A stretch of 64,000 nucleotides of DNA from Theropithecus gelada (lineage: Eukaryota > Chordata > Mammalia > Primates > Cercopithecidae), in contig NC_037670.1 in the NCBI RefSeq assembly GCF_003255815.1, forward strand, positions 30,550,981-30,614,980, given 5' to 3'. This document shows, in pieces, positions 54,040 to 64,000 of this stretch; within the stretch, counting starts at the first letter, position 1, and the number at the start of each line of letters is the position of its first letter. Under the pieces are notes generated by a model. The model searched no databases, had not been told where the DNA came from, and saw only the letters and a program-made list of their open reading frames with translations. Both the position numbers and the translations under genes were made by a program.

Positions 54040-54390
54040 CTCTAGAGGCAGCCACAGTTGGTTCAAAAGCCAGGCCACTTTTTCACTGTGTGGCCTTGGA
54101 GAAGATGCTCCAGATATCCCTGAGCTTCAGGAAAATAGGATAATAATGCATTCCTTGAAATGTTGTTGAGAGAATTAGAAACAATATATACTATATTAAC
54201 TAGGACAGTGTCTAGAAGCTATTGTTGTAATTATTTTGAGGTTAATATAATCTACTGGAAAGTAGAGTTTCTGAGTCAGAGTCCTGGGTTCTGATCCTAG
54301 TTTTGCCTCTGATGAGTAAGGTATCTTTTGTCATATTTCTTAAACTTTCTGAATTTATTTTCTTACTGGTAAATATTCATGTACTCAAAA
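54040..54390 (+). mobile_element. Two MIR copies in tandem, sense
   Basis: Copy 1 (about 54040-54235) has CACTGTGTGGCCTTGGAGAA and GGATAATAATGCATTCC. Copy 2 (about 54245-54390) has GAGTCAGAGTCCTGGGTTCT and TTTTGCCTCTGATGAGTAAG. Both are MIR sense text. Confidence 0.65.
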
Positions 54391-54413
54391 AACGTTTATT
54401 TAAAAACTTCTGG

Positions 54414-54712
54414 CCAGGTGCAGTGGCTTATGCCTGTAATCCCAGCACTTTGGGAGGCCAAGGTGGGCGGATCACCTGAGATCAGGCATTCGAGACCAGC
54501 CTGGGTAACACGGTGAAATCCCATCTCTACTAAAAATACAAAAGTTAGCCGGGTGTGGTGGTGGGCACCTGCAATCCCAGCTACTTGGGAGGCTGAGGCA
54601 GGAGAATCTCTTGAACCCGGGAGGCGGAGTTTGCAGTGAGCTGAGATCATGCCACTGTAACTGCACTCCAGCCTGGGTGACAGAGTGAGCCTCCGTCTCA
54701 AAAACAACAAAC
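54414..54712 (+). mobile_element. AluS
   Basis: GGCCAGGTGCAGTGGCTTAT start. Near the end, CCACTGTAACTGCACTCC has a 6-bp duplication of the ACTG area. The tail is (CAAA)n. Confidence 0.95.
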
Positions 54713-55084
54713 AAACAAACAAAAAACAAGCTTCCAAATGCAGCCCTGTGTTGCTTAAGTAAATGGTCACCTACAAAACCCAAAACACTAATCAGATTTG
54801 AGAAAAACATCTGTCAAATCTCAAATGAGGGACATTTTATAACATACACAACCACTACTCTTCAGAACTGTCAAGGTCACCAAAAACAAAGGATGGTCTG
54901 AGAATCTGAGAAATGGTCACAGCCAAAAAGAGACAAAGGAGACACAACAATGCAATGTAATTTGTATCCTGGATGGGATTTTTGAAGAAGAGAGGGTATT
55001 AGATAAAAACCAAGGAAATCAAGCTAAAGTATGAACTTTAATAATAATGTATCAATATCGATTCATTAATTATAATAAATGTAC

Positions 55085-55816
55085 TGTGAAAGGAAAATAA
55101 ATCTTGGGGTCCCCAAATCACTAAGCTAAAGGGAAAAGTCATGCAGGGAACTGGTTAGGGCAAACCTGCCTCCTATTCTATTTAAAATCACCCCTCTGCC
55201 CACTGAGGTAAATGCGTATCTGATTGCCTCTTTTGGAGAGGCTAGACAGACACTCAAAAGAATGCAATCGACCGGGCGCAGTGGCTCACGCCTGTAATCC
55301 CAGCACTTTGGGAGGCTGAGGTGGATCACCTGAGGTTGGAAGTTTGAGACTAGCCTCACCAACATGGAGAAACCCTGTCGCTACTAAAAATACAAAATTA
55401 GCTGGACCTGGCGGCACATACCTGTAATCCCAGCTACTCGGGAGGCTGAGGCAGGAGAATCTCTTGAACCCAGGAAGCAGAGGTTGCGGTGAGCCGAGAT
55501 CACGCCATTGCACTCCAGCGAAACTCCGTCTCAAAAAAAAAAGAATGCAACCATTTGTCTCTCATGTATCTGAAATGGAAGCTCCCTCCCTGCTTAGAGT
55601 TGTCCCACCTTTCCGGACCAAACCAATGTTTATCTTACATATGTTGATTGATGTCTCATGCCTCCCTAAAATGTATAAAACCAAACTGTGCTCTGACCAC
55701 CGTGGACACGTGTTGTCAGGACCTCTTGAGGCTGTGTCACAGGCGCCCATTCTCAATCTTGGCAAAATAAACTTTCTATATTAACTGTGACCTGCTTCCG
55801 ATATTTGGGGTTCACA
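55085..55816 (+). mobile_element. Solo class I ERV LTR (family not assigned)
   Basis: It runs from TGTGAAAGGAAAATAAATCT to GATATTTGGGGTTCACA. A TATAAAA box is at 55674-55680 and an AATAAA at 55766-55771, about 90 bases apart, which fits U3-R-U5 layout. Its U3/R text (GATGTCTCATGCCTCCCTAA, CAGGACCTCTTGAGGCTGTG) resembles the LTRs of the neighbouring provirus, so the two are related families. An Alu interrupts it. Confidence 0.75.
55271..55538 (+). mobile_element. AluS inside the solo LTR
   Basis: ACCGGGCGCAGTGGCTCACG start. The right arm is shortened near its end (ACTCCAGCGAAACTCCGTC, with about 25 bp missing). AAAAGAATGCAA (55256-55267 and 55539-55550) is the target-site duplication. Confidence 0.95.
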
Positions 55817-55896
55817 TACTGTACTAATGTAAGATATCAATAATAGAGGAAATGGAGTGTGTGGGGGGTGTGTGTGTGTGTTGTGGAGGTGTTTAC

Positions 55897-56654
55897 TGAG
55901 GACTAAGCTCTGTTGAGGACTAAGCTCTGATTTTTTATCTTACCCAAATTCCTTTCTAAGCAGTCTGGGGAGTCATGGCCTACAAACCATAAATTCTCAT
56001 CAGATGGGTTTTATTTAACCCTGTATATCATGACTTACTTTCCAATCTGACTCTGGCATAACAAGGAAGAAAATCAAAATGTTTTACCCCAAAATATATT
56101 TCCTTGCCATACCTTGAAATTGCCTTGCAAAGTCTCTGGTGGGAACAATCCACATTCTATAGAGAAACCCCTTTCCCCTTGGTTTTCCTTCCTTTCCAGA
56201 TCCAGGGGATAATCAACTTAAAAGAGCCAGGCGCCCTTTTAAGTCTGATATAAAACAATTTACCACCTGCTCTCTCTAAAGTCAGCTACCTAAGAGCTTC
56301 CTCTGCACAATGAAACTTGGTCTCCACAATCTTTTATCTTTCACCGGAGCATTCCTTTCTGTTGACTGGGTCTTCAGATAACTCAACCAATTGTCAACCA
56401 GAAAATGTTTAAATTTCCCTACAGCCTGGAAGCCCCCGTTTTGAGTTGTCCCAGCTTTCTAAACCAAATCAATGTATTTCTTAAATGTATTTGATTGATG
56501 TCTCACGCCTTCCTAAAATACATAAAACCAAGCTGTACCCCAACCACATTCGGTACATGTTCTCAGGACCTCCTGAGGGCTGTGTCATGGGTCATGGTCA
56601 TTCATATTTTACTCACAATAAATCTCTTCAAATATTTTACAGAGTTTGACTCTT
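55897..56654 (+). mobile_element. 5' LTR of the class I ERV
   Basis: Opens with TGAGGACTAAGCTCTG twice in tandem (55897-55913, 55914-55930). It shares GGAAGAAAATCAAAATGTTT and GTGGGAACAATCCACATTCT with the 3' LTR. An AATAAA is at 56617-56622. Its last bases (TTTCATCAACA in the partner) are not present; text switches to GAATACTATAAGG after GACTCTT. Confidence 0.85.
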
Positions 56655-57407
56655 GAATACTATAAGGTTTGCCATAAGGGTTATAAACTATAAAACCCAG
56701 ACCAAGACAGAATGATTTTTGCTTGTATATGCTTATGAAATATTGTTGGCTTAAATGAAAACAGCTAAATACTGAGTTATTGGTATAAATACTTTTAAAA
56801 CTAACCATAAGTTTTATTACTAAATACCTGAAATTCACAGCTATAAAAATGGTTAATAGCAAAATAACTTTAAATATTGGCTCTCACAGTTTTTGTAAAT
56901 AATCTAGGTAAACTACAAAATTAATTAGGTAAATGTAATGGAATAAATGCTTGTAAACAAAGTTGTCATAATTTAGGACCTAATGTTATTGTTTCATATT
57001 AAGTATCTGGGTAATTTTCAATTTAAGAATTGTAGGAAAACATTTTTTTTTAACGGTCTTCTTAGAGGTACAATATCTTTGTCCAGTTCAAACCTTATTT
57101 AAGGGTTATGTATAAAACAAGGTAAAGAAATCAGGAAATAAGAGATGAAAAAAGTTAAAGATATCAAGAGGTGTTTTTGGTAAAGAAGGCAAAAAGGAAA
57201 GTAATTTTATATAAGAAAGAATCTTGTGTGGCAAATTTTTGCCCTAAAATAAAGTAACTGGGTTGTTCAAGGAAGAGCGATATTTAGGATAAAACAGAAA
57301 GTCTAACCATTGTGAAAGATCTAGGTAAGTTGTAATAAGGTTAGTAAAATGAATTTTTAAGGGTGTTGTATAATTCAGTTGGTGTTGGCTATAATTAAAA
57401 AGAAATC

Positions 57408-57704
57408 AGCCCGGGTGCGGTGGCTCATGCCTGTAATCCTAACCCTTTGAGAGGCCAAGGCGGGCGGATCACCTGAGGTCGGGAGTTTGAGAACAGCCTG
57501 ACCAACGTGGAGAAACCCTGTCTCTACTAAAAATACAAAAATTAGCTGGGCATGGTGGTGCATGCCTGTAATCCCAGCTACTCGGGAGGCTGACGCGGGA
57601 GAATCACTTGAACTCGGGAGGTGGAGCTTGTGGTGAGCCGAGATTGCATCATTGCATGCCAGCCTGGGCAACAGGAGCAAAACTGTCTCAAAAAGAAAAA
57701 AAAA
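57408..57704 (+). mobile_element. AluS in ERV internal region
   Basis: GCCCGGGTGCGGTGGCTCAT start, two arms, AAAAAGAAAAAAAA tail. The end of the right arm is altered (GCATGCCAGCCTGGGCAAC). Confidence 0.94.
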
Positions 57705-58455
57705 TCGTAATAATCTTTTTAGAGATGGGTCTTTAATACTGATGCACTAATACAAAACTAAACAATTGGTTAAAACAAGATTTTATTACAAATATTGACC
57801 TTTTTCAATGCAAAAAGCTTTAAAATTTTTAAATTCTAGAATCTGTTTCTTTAACATTCTTCAGACTGATATCTTTAAAACGCCACTCTTTCTCTTTTAA
57901 AAAGGCCTTGAATGATGGCTCTCTTCTTCACCTTTTGTTGCCTCCTGTAACTTTTACTAATTATCTAAGTAAGGGAGACAAATTATTTTTGAAAACAGGC
58001 AAATAAAGACCTGCCTTTTAATTCTGCATGCCTGTTATATCTCTATTTCTGTATGTGTCGTATAGAAGTGATATTTCACTGCCAAACCACATGAAAATCT
58101 CTGATCAAGTAACTTAAAAAATTGTAAATGCTTATCAAATTGGTAAACACTAGCTCAGACGCCTTTTAATTCACATGACCTTGGTAATCTTTGGTAAAAA
58201 TTAATTTCATAAATTTAATCTCAAAATTCTCCAGTAATTTAAAATTCTTGAAGTCATGTTAAACCCTTGGGTTTTTCGTTTTCCCTGACTGGAAATTTGG
58301 GTTACTAAACAGTTAAATAGAAGCATAAAATATGCTTTCGTTAAAATTTTATAAACATAAGGATGTCAGTTCTCAAAAAAAAAAATGTAAGTTTCTTTTG
58401 GTTAAGAAACTAAGGGTTGCTTTATAATAAAGGAAATTATACAAATAAAACTAAA

Positions 58456-58470
58456 AAAAAAAAAAAAATC
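58456..58470. repeat. Poly(A) run in the ERV
   Basis: A run of about 15 A not attached to a recognisable retroposon. Similar runs lie at 60892-60912 and 61171-61193. Confidence 0.85.
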
Positions 58471-58784
58471 TAGGGCCACAAAACTCTGAGCCCTATGGTT
58501 ACCAAGAAAATAGTTGATATGGGGGAAGGGCAAAACCAAGTAACTATTTAAAACCAAAGGGTGTAATGTAAAGGAATTGTTCCACTTTGTAGATTGGTAT
58601 CATTTAGCTTCTTTAAAAACAACAACAACAACAAACTTTACTGTAGTAAATTGTAAAAATAACCACTTAACTGCTTTAAGGACAAAATTCTTAATTTTAA
58701 ATGCTACAAAATTTAAGAGCTTGCAGGACCCAGAGCTCACTACCGAACAATCACTAATGCACAAGGAGTTATTCCTGAAAAAAC

Positions 58785-59079
58785 AGCCGAGCGCGATGGC
58801 TCACGCCTGTAATCCCAGCACTTTGGAAGGCTGAGGAGAGTGGATCATGAGGTCAGGAGTTCAAGACCAACCTGGCCAAGATGAGGAAACCCCGTCTCTA
58901 CTAAAACTACAAAAAAGAAAACAAATTAGCCGGGCACGGTGGCAGGTGCCTGGTAATCCCAGCTACTCGGGAGGCTGAGGCAGGAAAATCGTTTGAACCC
59001 GGGAGGCAGAGGTTGCAGTGAGCCAGGATGGCGCCACTGTACTCCAGCCTGGGCGACAGAATAAGACTACTCCATCTCA

Positions 59080-59111
<32 letters not shown>

Positions 59112-59112
59112 C
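58785..59112 (+). mobile_element. AluS/Y with (GA)n tail in ERV internal region
   Basis: GCCGAGCGCGATGGCTCACG start, with a small insertion AAAGAAAAC in the middle linker. The tail passes from AAAAGAAA into a GA repeat (59085-59112). Confidence 0.94.
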
Positions 59113-59391
59113 AATCAGCCTAGTGGGCCATATAAGGTCCGTTTGCCCTGAGAAGGAGACTGCCCAAGTCTCCCTATAAAATACCAAGTGGAGTACCTAG
59201 ATGAAGCAGTTAATATGTTTCATATGCAAGCCATGTTGGACTAGCTTTATAACTAGATATCCTCCCACTTAATAAGTCTATTACCTGGATCATGGTAAAT
59301 TTAGGGGTTAAGGGGCCTCTCTTTTACATGGGTGCCCCTCCCACAGAATCATAGGTCTGTTTAGGAAGCCGTATCAAATCTGATATCCCTC

Positions 59392-59520
59392 ATAGATCTT
59401 ACAGATGCAGTCCCCCGCTGGAAATCCAAACCCTTTTCACCAGAAAAGGTAAAATGGTCTGGGGGTAAAAACGCTTCCTGGGACCAGAACATAAAAATAT
59501 ATTGGTTCATAGAATTATAA
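59392..59520 (+). pseudogene. Probable ERV envelope (SU) remnant
   Basis: A 42-codon open stretch in a region otherwise dense in stops. It is rich in tryptophan and contains an N-A-S glycosylation sequon (WSGGKNASW), as in retroviral surface glycoproteins. It lies 5' of the TM remnant, in the expected order. Too short for a family assignment. Confidence 0.4.
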
Positions 59521-61780
59521 AACATAAAATATTTAAACAAGCTTTCTGTAAGGTAGTTGTAACCCCTTTTACCTAAATGTCTTATGAAAATGGGTACTGT
59601 ATCTAAGTCACTGGGGGATGTTTTCCCCTTTCTAGTACTATAAGACTGAAGACATGTAAATCTGCTCATGTAAATCCTCCACTGCATAGCCTTTCATGTG
59701 GAGCATTTATCAGGGCTGATGGCAAAAACTGTGAGTACTTTTCAATAACAACCACTGAGGTATTTTGATGGGGCATTTACTGGCTTGCTATGGAATATTA
59801 ACTAAAGTTACCCCTATATTAATGGAAATAATGTTTCCCAAAAAGTTCCGTAATAAAATAAAAATGGTTTACGTAAAATCTTGCTGCCTAATAAGCAGAG
59901 GGGCTCTTTTCTAGAACTAATTGTAAGGAGTTGCTAAATTCCACAGTGCCTCATAGCTCTCCTGAGCTGTTTCATTTGTAAGCGGCATTTCGAAGGTAAA
60001 CAAACATCTTGTTTTAAAAGCTGCTGCTCTGGTTAAAAAAGGGCAAGAAAATCTTTTTCTTTCAAATTATTTGGGTAAAGTATTTTTTGTAAGCAAATTT
60101 CCCTTTCTGAGTCCTCCAAAATTCAGATTGTAATTTTATGGCAATACAGTTGTCTGTGTAAGTTCAATAATAGTTTTGTTTTGTTTTTTTTCCCTAACAA
60201 TTGGTGACACTGGTTATTTTACCAAGAGTGAAACTGGTATAGCCTATTTTTAGGTAAAGTTGCAGCAAAACCAACTTTAAAAGGAGTCTATATGGCCAAT
60301 CAATTTCTTGCTGCATTTTATGTAAATAATCAGGCAAGCATAATAAGCCTAAAACTAGCATTGCACACAAATTGGCCTGGTTATAATATTCTCTTTCATA
60401 AAAAAGGCGGCAAAAACATTGTTTCAAGGGCAAAGTATAGCACTTAACACTAGATTTCAACCCTAACTTTTTACGTACAGATTAAATCATTATTTCTTGG
60501 CTACAATAATCCTCTAAAAAGTACCAGATTATAATTTTTCTTCACGTTTTTAGTTGGTTCCCTAATGGAATAGGTTCCTTTTTCTGTTCTAACATACAAA
60601 TGACTGTTATAACTGTCAAACTATAAATGTCATTTATCTCTTTTTGTTTTACATCCATGGAAACCAAAATCATGGTATTCTGAAGACTAGAGAGACGTGA
60701 ATCTCTCTCATTTGACATCCACTGGGTCTGGATCTGTTTCACTGCTAATGCTTTGCTGCCAGAACTATACAAGCTGCTCCCCTCTAGGCCCAGGGACTAT
60801 CGTGGAAGAGGTGGGCATGTACAATTGTAAGGGCCAGTTTTGAGGGATAAAATTAGGACAAGATCAAACCCTCCAAATCAAGAAGGAGGTCCAAAAAAAA
60901 AAAAAAAAAAAAGAGCCTAAACAGCTGGTAAAACAAGTTTGGTTGTCTTCTAACCTATTATGAGTTACTTTTGCATCCATCCCAACCATAAAATTTTACT
61001 ATAAAATTAAAGAAAAATATTTACTAACAGGATAAAATACCTTACCACCAAGTTTCCTGGGTATAACACTCCCAATGATGAGTGGTAAAAATAAACCTAT
61101 CTATCCATATATATTTTTAATTTTTCAGAACAGCGCTTATGTTTTGTATAGCTAATTGCTGTAAGTCTGTTAAAAAAAAAAAAAAAAAAAAAAACCAAGC
61201 TCACAGCAGCTCAACACATAGAAGTTAAACATAAGTCAGTCTTGCAACTTTGCCTTTTGGTTTTTCTGTTGGCCTTTTTACTTAAAATAATAATTTTAAA
61301 AAGTAACAAATGGCTGTCCACAACCCTTCCTATCTGGTGTAGAGCAACTAATTGGCTATAAGTCTTTTCACTCTTATGGTCCTCAGCCATAGGAAGTCCT
61401 GCCAAGGAAAAAACAACACTGTAGAATTATATAACTTCTCCTGTGACAAGACCTTTTCTCTCCAAATACCAGTATATGGTGCAATACAAAAGTGGGGGTG
61501 AGGGAGGAATAGATTTGTCTACTGTTAACAAGTCTGTAACAATTTAAACACTGAGGACCAGGTGTTTCTGGCATTTAATTTATGTTATACGCATAGGTTA
61601 CTATAGCTATGGAAATACATTGGCTGGAAAACATTAAATTTATTAAATTCTAATTTAATGTTGGTCCTACAATTCTCAAGTAAGATTTATCACAAGGTCC
61701 AAATAGCCCTTAATAAGGAGGGTAAACACATTGTGAGTCTGATCAAAAATATGATGATGCATGCGGGATTTTCTGGCTGA

Positions 61781-61924
61781 TTGGGTTGGTTACTACCCTC
61801 TGATTCTAACTTAACCCTGGATGCCCAAACCTTCACTATCTTTATAATATTTGTTACTCTATTAACATTAGACATTTTCTTGTACATGTTATGCCAGATA
61901 CAGCAAAAGGAAAGACACAATTAA
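61781..61924 (+). pseudogene. ERV envelope TM anchor and tail remnant
   Basis: A 47-codon open stretch encodes a hydrophobic run (FTIFIIFVTLLTLDIF) followed by a short polar tail (CQIQQKERHN) and a stop. It lies about 300 bp before the polypurine tract. This is the position and shape of the membrane anchor and cytoplasmic tail of a class I envelope. Upstream stops disable it. Confidence 0.5.
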
Positions 61925-62218
61925 AAACCTGTGTCATAGTAACTCAGAAAATAGATCTGATCCAGAATGGTTTTTTTAGACTAAACCCTAAGACTGACTC
62001 CATCTCACTCGGTAAACAATTGGCTATTGCATCAGGTCAGACCGTGTCCTTCCCCCATTATCCAAATCGCTAATATTTAGAACTACTCCATCAACCAGAC
62101 TACACTAGGAATGCGCCTTCCTAGCACTGTGGGACCTCGCCAAATGACCAGATCAGACAACTCTAGGAATAAGCGTTCCTAGAGCCATAGAATGTGCTTT
62201 CTGCGAATGCTTTTTGGC

Positions 62219-62231
62219 CAAGAGGGAGGAC
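62219..62231 (+). promoter_or_regulatory. Polypurine tract of the ERV
   Basis: CAAGAGGGAGGAC stands directly before the TGAGG start of the 3' LTR, the usual primer site for plus-strand DNA synthesis. Confidence 0.8.
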
Positions 62232-62983
62232 TGAGGACTAAGCTCTGATTTTTTACCTTACCCAAATTCCTTTCTAAAGGGTCTGGGGAGTCATGCCCTA
62301 CAAACCATAAATTCTAATCAAATGGATTTTATTTAATCCTGTATTCATGACTTTCCAAACTGACTCTGGCATAACAAGGAAGAAAATCAAAATGTTTTAC
62401 CCCAAAATATATTTCCTTGCCATACCTTGAAATTGCCCTGCAAAGTCTCTTGTGGGAACAATCCACATTCTATAGAGAATCCCCTTTCCCCTTGGTTTTC
62501 CTTCCTTCCTTCCTTCCCAGATCCAGGAGATAATCAACTAAGAGCCAGGCACCCTTTTAAGTCTGATATAAAACAATTTACCGCCTGCTCTCTCTAAAGT
62601 CTGCTATCTAAGAGTTTCATCTGCACAATAACACTTGGCCTCCACAATTCTTTATCTTTAACCGGAACATTCTTTCTGTCAATCCCAGATCTTCAGAGAA
62701 CCTCAACCAATTTTCAACCAGAAAATGTTTAAATTTACGTATAGCCGGGAAGCCCCTGCTTTGAGTTGTCCGCCTTTCTAAACCAAACCAATGTATTTCT
62801 TAAATGCATTGGATTGATGTCTCATGCCTTCCTAAAACACATAAAACCAAGCTGTACCCCAACCATCTTGGGCACACATTCTCAGGACCTCCTGAGGGCT
62901 GTGTTGCAGGCCATGGTCACTCATATTTGGCTGAGAATAAATCTCTTCAAATATTTTACAGAGTTTGACTCTTTTCATCAACA
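62232..62983 (+). mobile_element. 3' LTR of the class I ERV
   Basis: TGAGGACTAAGCTCTGATTT to TTTTCATCAACA. An AATAAA lies at 62936-62941. By eye about ten differences from the 5' LTR are seen in the first 150 bases, including a CCTT repeat expansion near 62506-62518 further on. This argues for an old insertion. Confidence 0.85.
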
Positions 62984-63075
62984 TTATGTAAACTCTCCAG
63001 ACTATCTTCTCAATGTTTTTCCTGGAAATCTAAAACTGCTCTAAAAAATACAGTCCATTAAAAAAAAAAAAAAGC

Positions 63076-63498
63076 ATGGTTCCTCATTTCATGGAGTTTG
63101 TAAAATGAGAAGGAAATTGATTTGATAGGAGTTTTTGAGGTCTAATGAAAAGCTTGTATGTGATTTTATACAAGGTTAGTGCATGAGACTTGGTGAATGA
63201 AAGTTTGTTTTCCTCTTTGTTGATTTCTACTGACCTTCATAAATATTTAAAATCTCACATCTGTACATTCATCCAAATATCCAAATATCTATTGGTCATT
63301 TACTTATTTCCTATGCATGGTGGTCACCTTCACATGTTCACAAATATTCTGGTTCAAGTTCCTTTTAGGGTCAATAGGATCGCATTTCCCTGCCATTTTT
63401 GAAGTTAGGTGTGGCCATTGGATCTGCTTTGGCTAATGAGGCTTAAGCAGAAATGATGTACCTCTTCACTGATGGAAACTTTCAGCCCAAGTGTGCAA
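63076..63498. other. Unique sequence, nothing recognised
   Basis: No repeat family or exon recognised. ATCCAAATATCCAAATATC near 63271-63289 is a small direct repeat. Confidence 0.4.
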
Positions 63499-63552
63499 TT
63501 CACTACTTGTCATGGTAAATTTTACTTCACTACTTGTCATGGTTAATTTTAC
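63499..63552. repeat. 27-bp tandem duplication at an LTR start
   Basis: Units 63499-63525 and 63526-63552 both begin TTCACTACTTGTCATGG and differ at one base (A/T). The second unit leads into the ERVL-type LTR. Confidence 0.93.
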
Positions 63553-64000
63553 TCATCCACTTGCCTGGCTAAGGGTGGCCAAGATATCTGGTAAAATATT
63601 ATTTCTGGGTGTGTCTAGAAGAGTGTTTCTGAAAGAGATTTGCATTTAAATCAGTGGATGGAGTCAAGAAGACCCACCCTCCCCATTGTGGGTAGGCGTC
63701 ATCTAATCCATTGAAGGCCTGAAATAGAACAAAAAGGGGGAGGAAGGACACATTCTCATTCTCCTTGCACTGGGACATCCATCTTTTCCTACCCTCAGAC
63801 TTCTGTGCTCCTGCTTCTCCAGCCATTGGAACCTGGAACTTACCCTACAGGTCTCCCCTGCCCCCACTGCAGTTCTCAGGCCTTTGACCTCAGACTGGGA
63901 GGCCATGCCTCCCATGTTTCACAGGGCTGTGGACTCTGAAATACATCACTGGTTTTCTCGGTTCCCCACCTTGCAACAGTAGGTCATGGGACTTCCTGGT
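63533..64000 (+). mobile_element. ERVL-type LTR (MLT2-like), cut by the window end
   Basis: GGTTAATTTTACTCATCCAC, GGGTGTGTCTAGAAGAGTGT, ATTGAAGGCCTGAAATAGAA and GGGACATCCATCTTTTCC are the sense counterpart of the LTRs at 16248 and 31706. Its end lies beyond 64000. Confidence 0.75.

Larger units (their letters stand above)
55897..62983 (+). mobile_element. Two-LTR class I endogenous retrovirus
   Basis: Layout: 5' LTR 55897-56654, internal region 56655-62231, 3' LTR 62232-62983. A polypurine tract AAGAGGGAGGA lies just before the 3' LTR. TTAC (55893-55896) and TTAT (62984-62987) may be a 4-bp target-site duplication. The internal region is AT-rich and closed by stops in all frames. Traces of envelope are seen but no gag or pol motif. 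Two Alus (57408-57704, 58785-59084) lie inside. The family is not assigned with confidence; a MER65/MER61/MER66-type class I ERV is the best guess. All coding capacity is lost. Confidence 0.8.
54850..63075 (+). mobile_element. Old L1-like 3' end in three pieces, split by two ERVs
   Basis: Piece 1 (54850-55084) has CCTGGATGGGATTTTTGAAG and TTTAATAATAATGTATCAAT. Piece 2 (55817-55896) resumes TACTAATGTAAGATATCAAT. Piece 3 (62984-63075) resumes AACTCTCCAGACTATCTTCT and ends AAATCTAAAACTGCTC and poly(A). The three join in order to one 3' UTR-like unit of about 400 bp. The class is probably old L1 but could be another LINE. Confidence 0.65.

Noticed and set aside
1..64000. tRNA, snRNA, Y RNA or 7SL gene
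   Set aside because: No cloverleaf with A and B boxes, no U6-type start and no full 7SL were seen; the only Pol III-type sequences are Alu and MIR SINEs.

Overview
This window looks like primate nuclear DNA, most likely human. It is packed with Alu elements of the J, S and Y types, L1 fragments of several ages, THE1/MST/MLT (MaLR) LTRs, MADE1, Tigger/MER2, MER3, MER20, MIR and L2. An AluY with a perfect target-site duplication points to a catarrhine primate. I find no convincing protein-coding gene, no tRNA, rRNA or snRNA gene, no CpG island and no CRISPR array. The long open frames are reading frames of transposons or run across several repeats.

Layout. 0-10 kb: MLT1-like LTR, an L1M 3' end split by a THE1-type LTR, an AluS, MIRs split by an MST-type LTR and a MADE1 hairpin, and a hAT remnant split by another LTR. 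9.5-18 kb: a dense Alu cluster with an L1 3' end, MER3, a MER5A split by an unexplained CpG-rich retroposed segment (14229-14745), and an ERVL-type LTR carrying an AluS. 18-25.3 kb: L1, CTAT-type microsatellites, MER20, Alus, and a pair of L2-derived arms in inverted orientation that resemble each other far more than two independent L2 copies should. 25.3-34 kb: mostly unique DNA with a candidate conserved regulatory island (25.93-26.46 kb), a 59-bp tandem duplication, a G-quadruplex motif and an ERVL-type LTR.

34-50.3 kb is a nest of LINE-1, nearly all on the minus strand. Into it have jumped a Tigger, a MER2, a 70-bp L1 scrap, further L1s, Alus and a complete two-LTR THE1 element (45714-48341) that itself carries an AluY. 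50.3-54.8 kb is lower in repeats and holds an MST LTR, L2 and MIR copies, a stretch resembling a terminal exon or 3' UTR, and a second homeodomain-site-rich island. 54.8-63.1 kb is one old L1-like 3' segment torn open by a solo ERV LTR and a two-LTR class I endogenous retrovirus (55897-62983). That provirus keeps envelope remnants but no recognisable gag or pol. The window ends inside another ERVL-type LTR.

Because insertions interrupt one another and many carry target-site duplications, the relative order of many events can be read directly. Family names were assigned by eye from remembered consensus patterns, so subfamily labels are tentative. Boundaries are accurate to a few bases where a target-site duplication is quoted and to some tens of bases otherwise.
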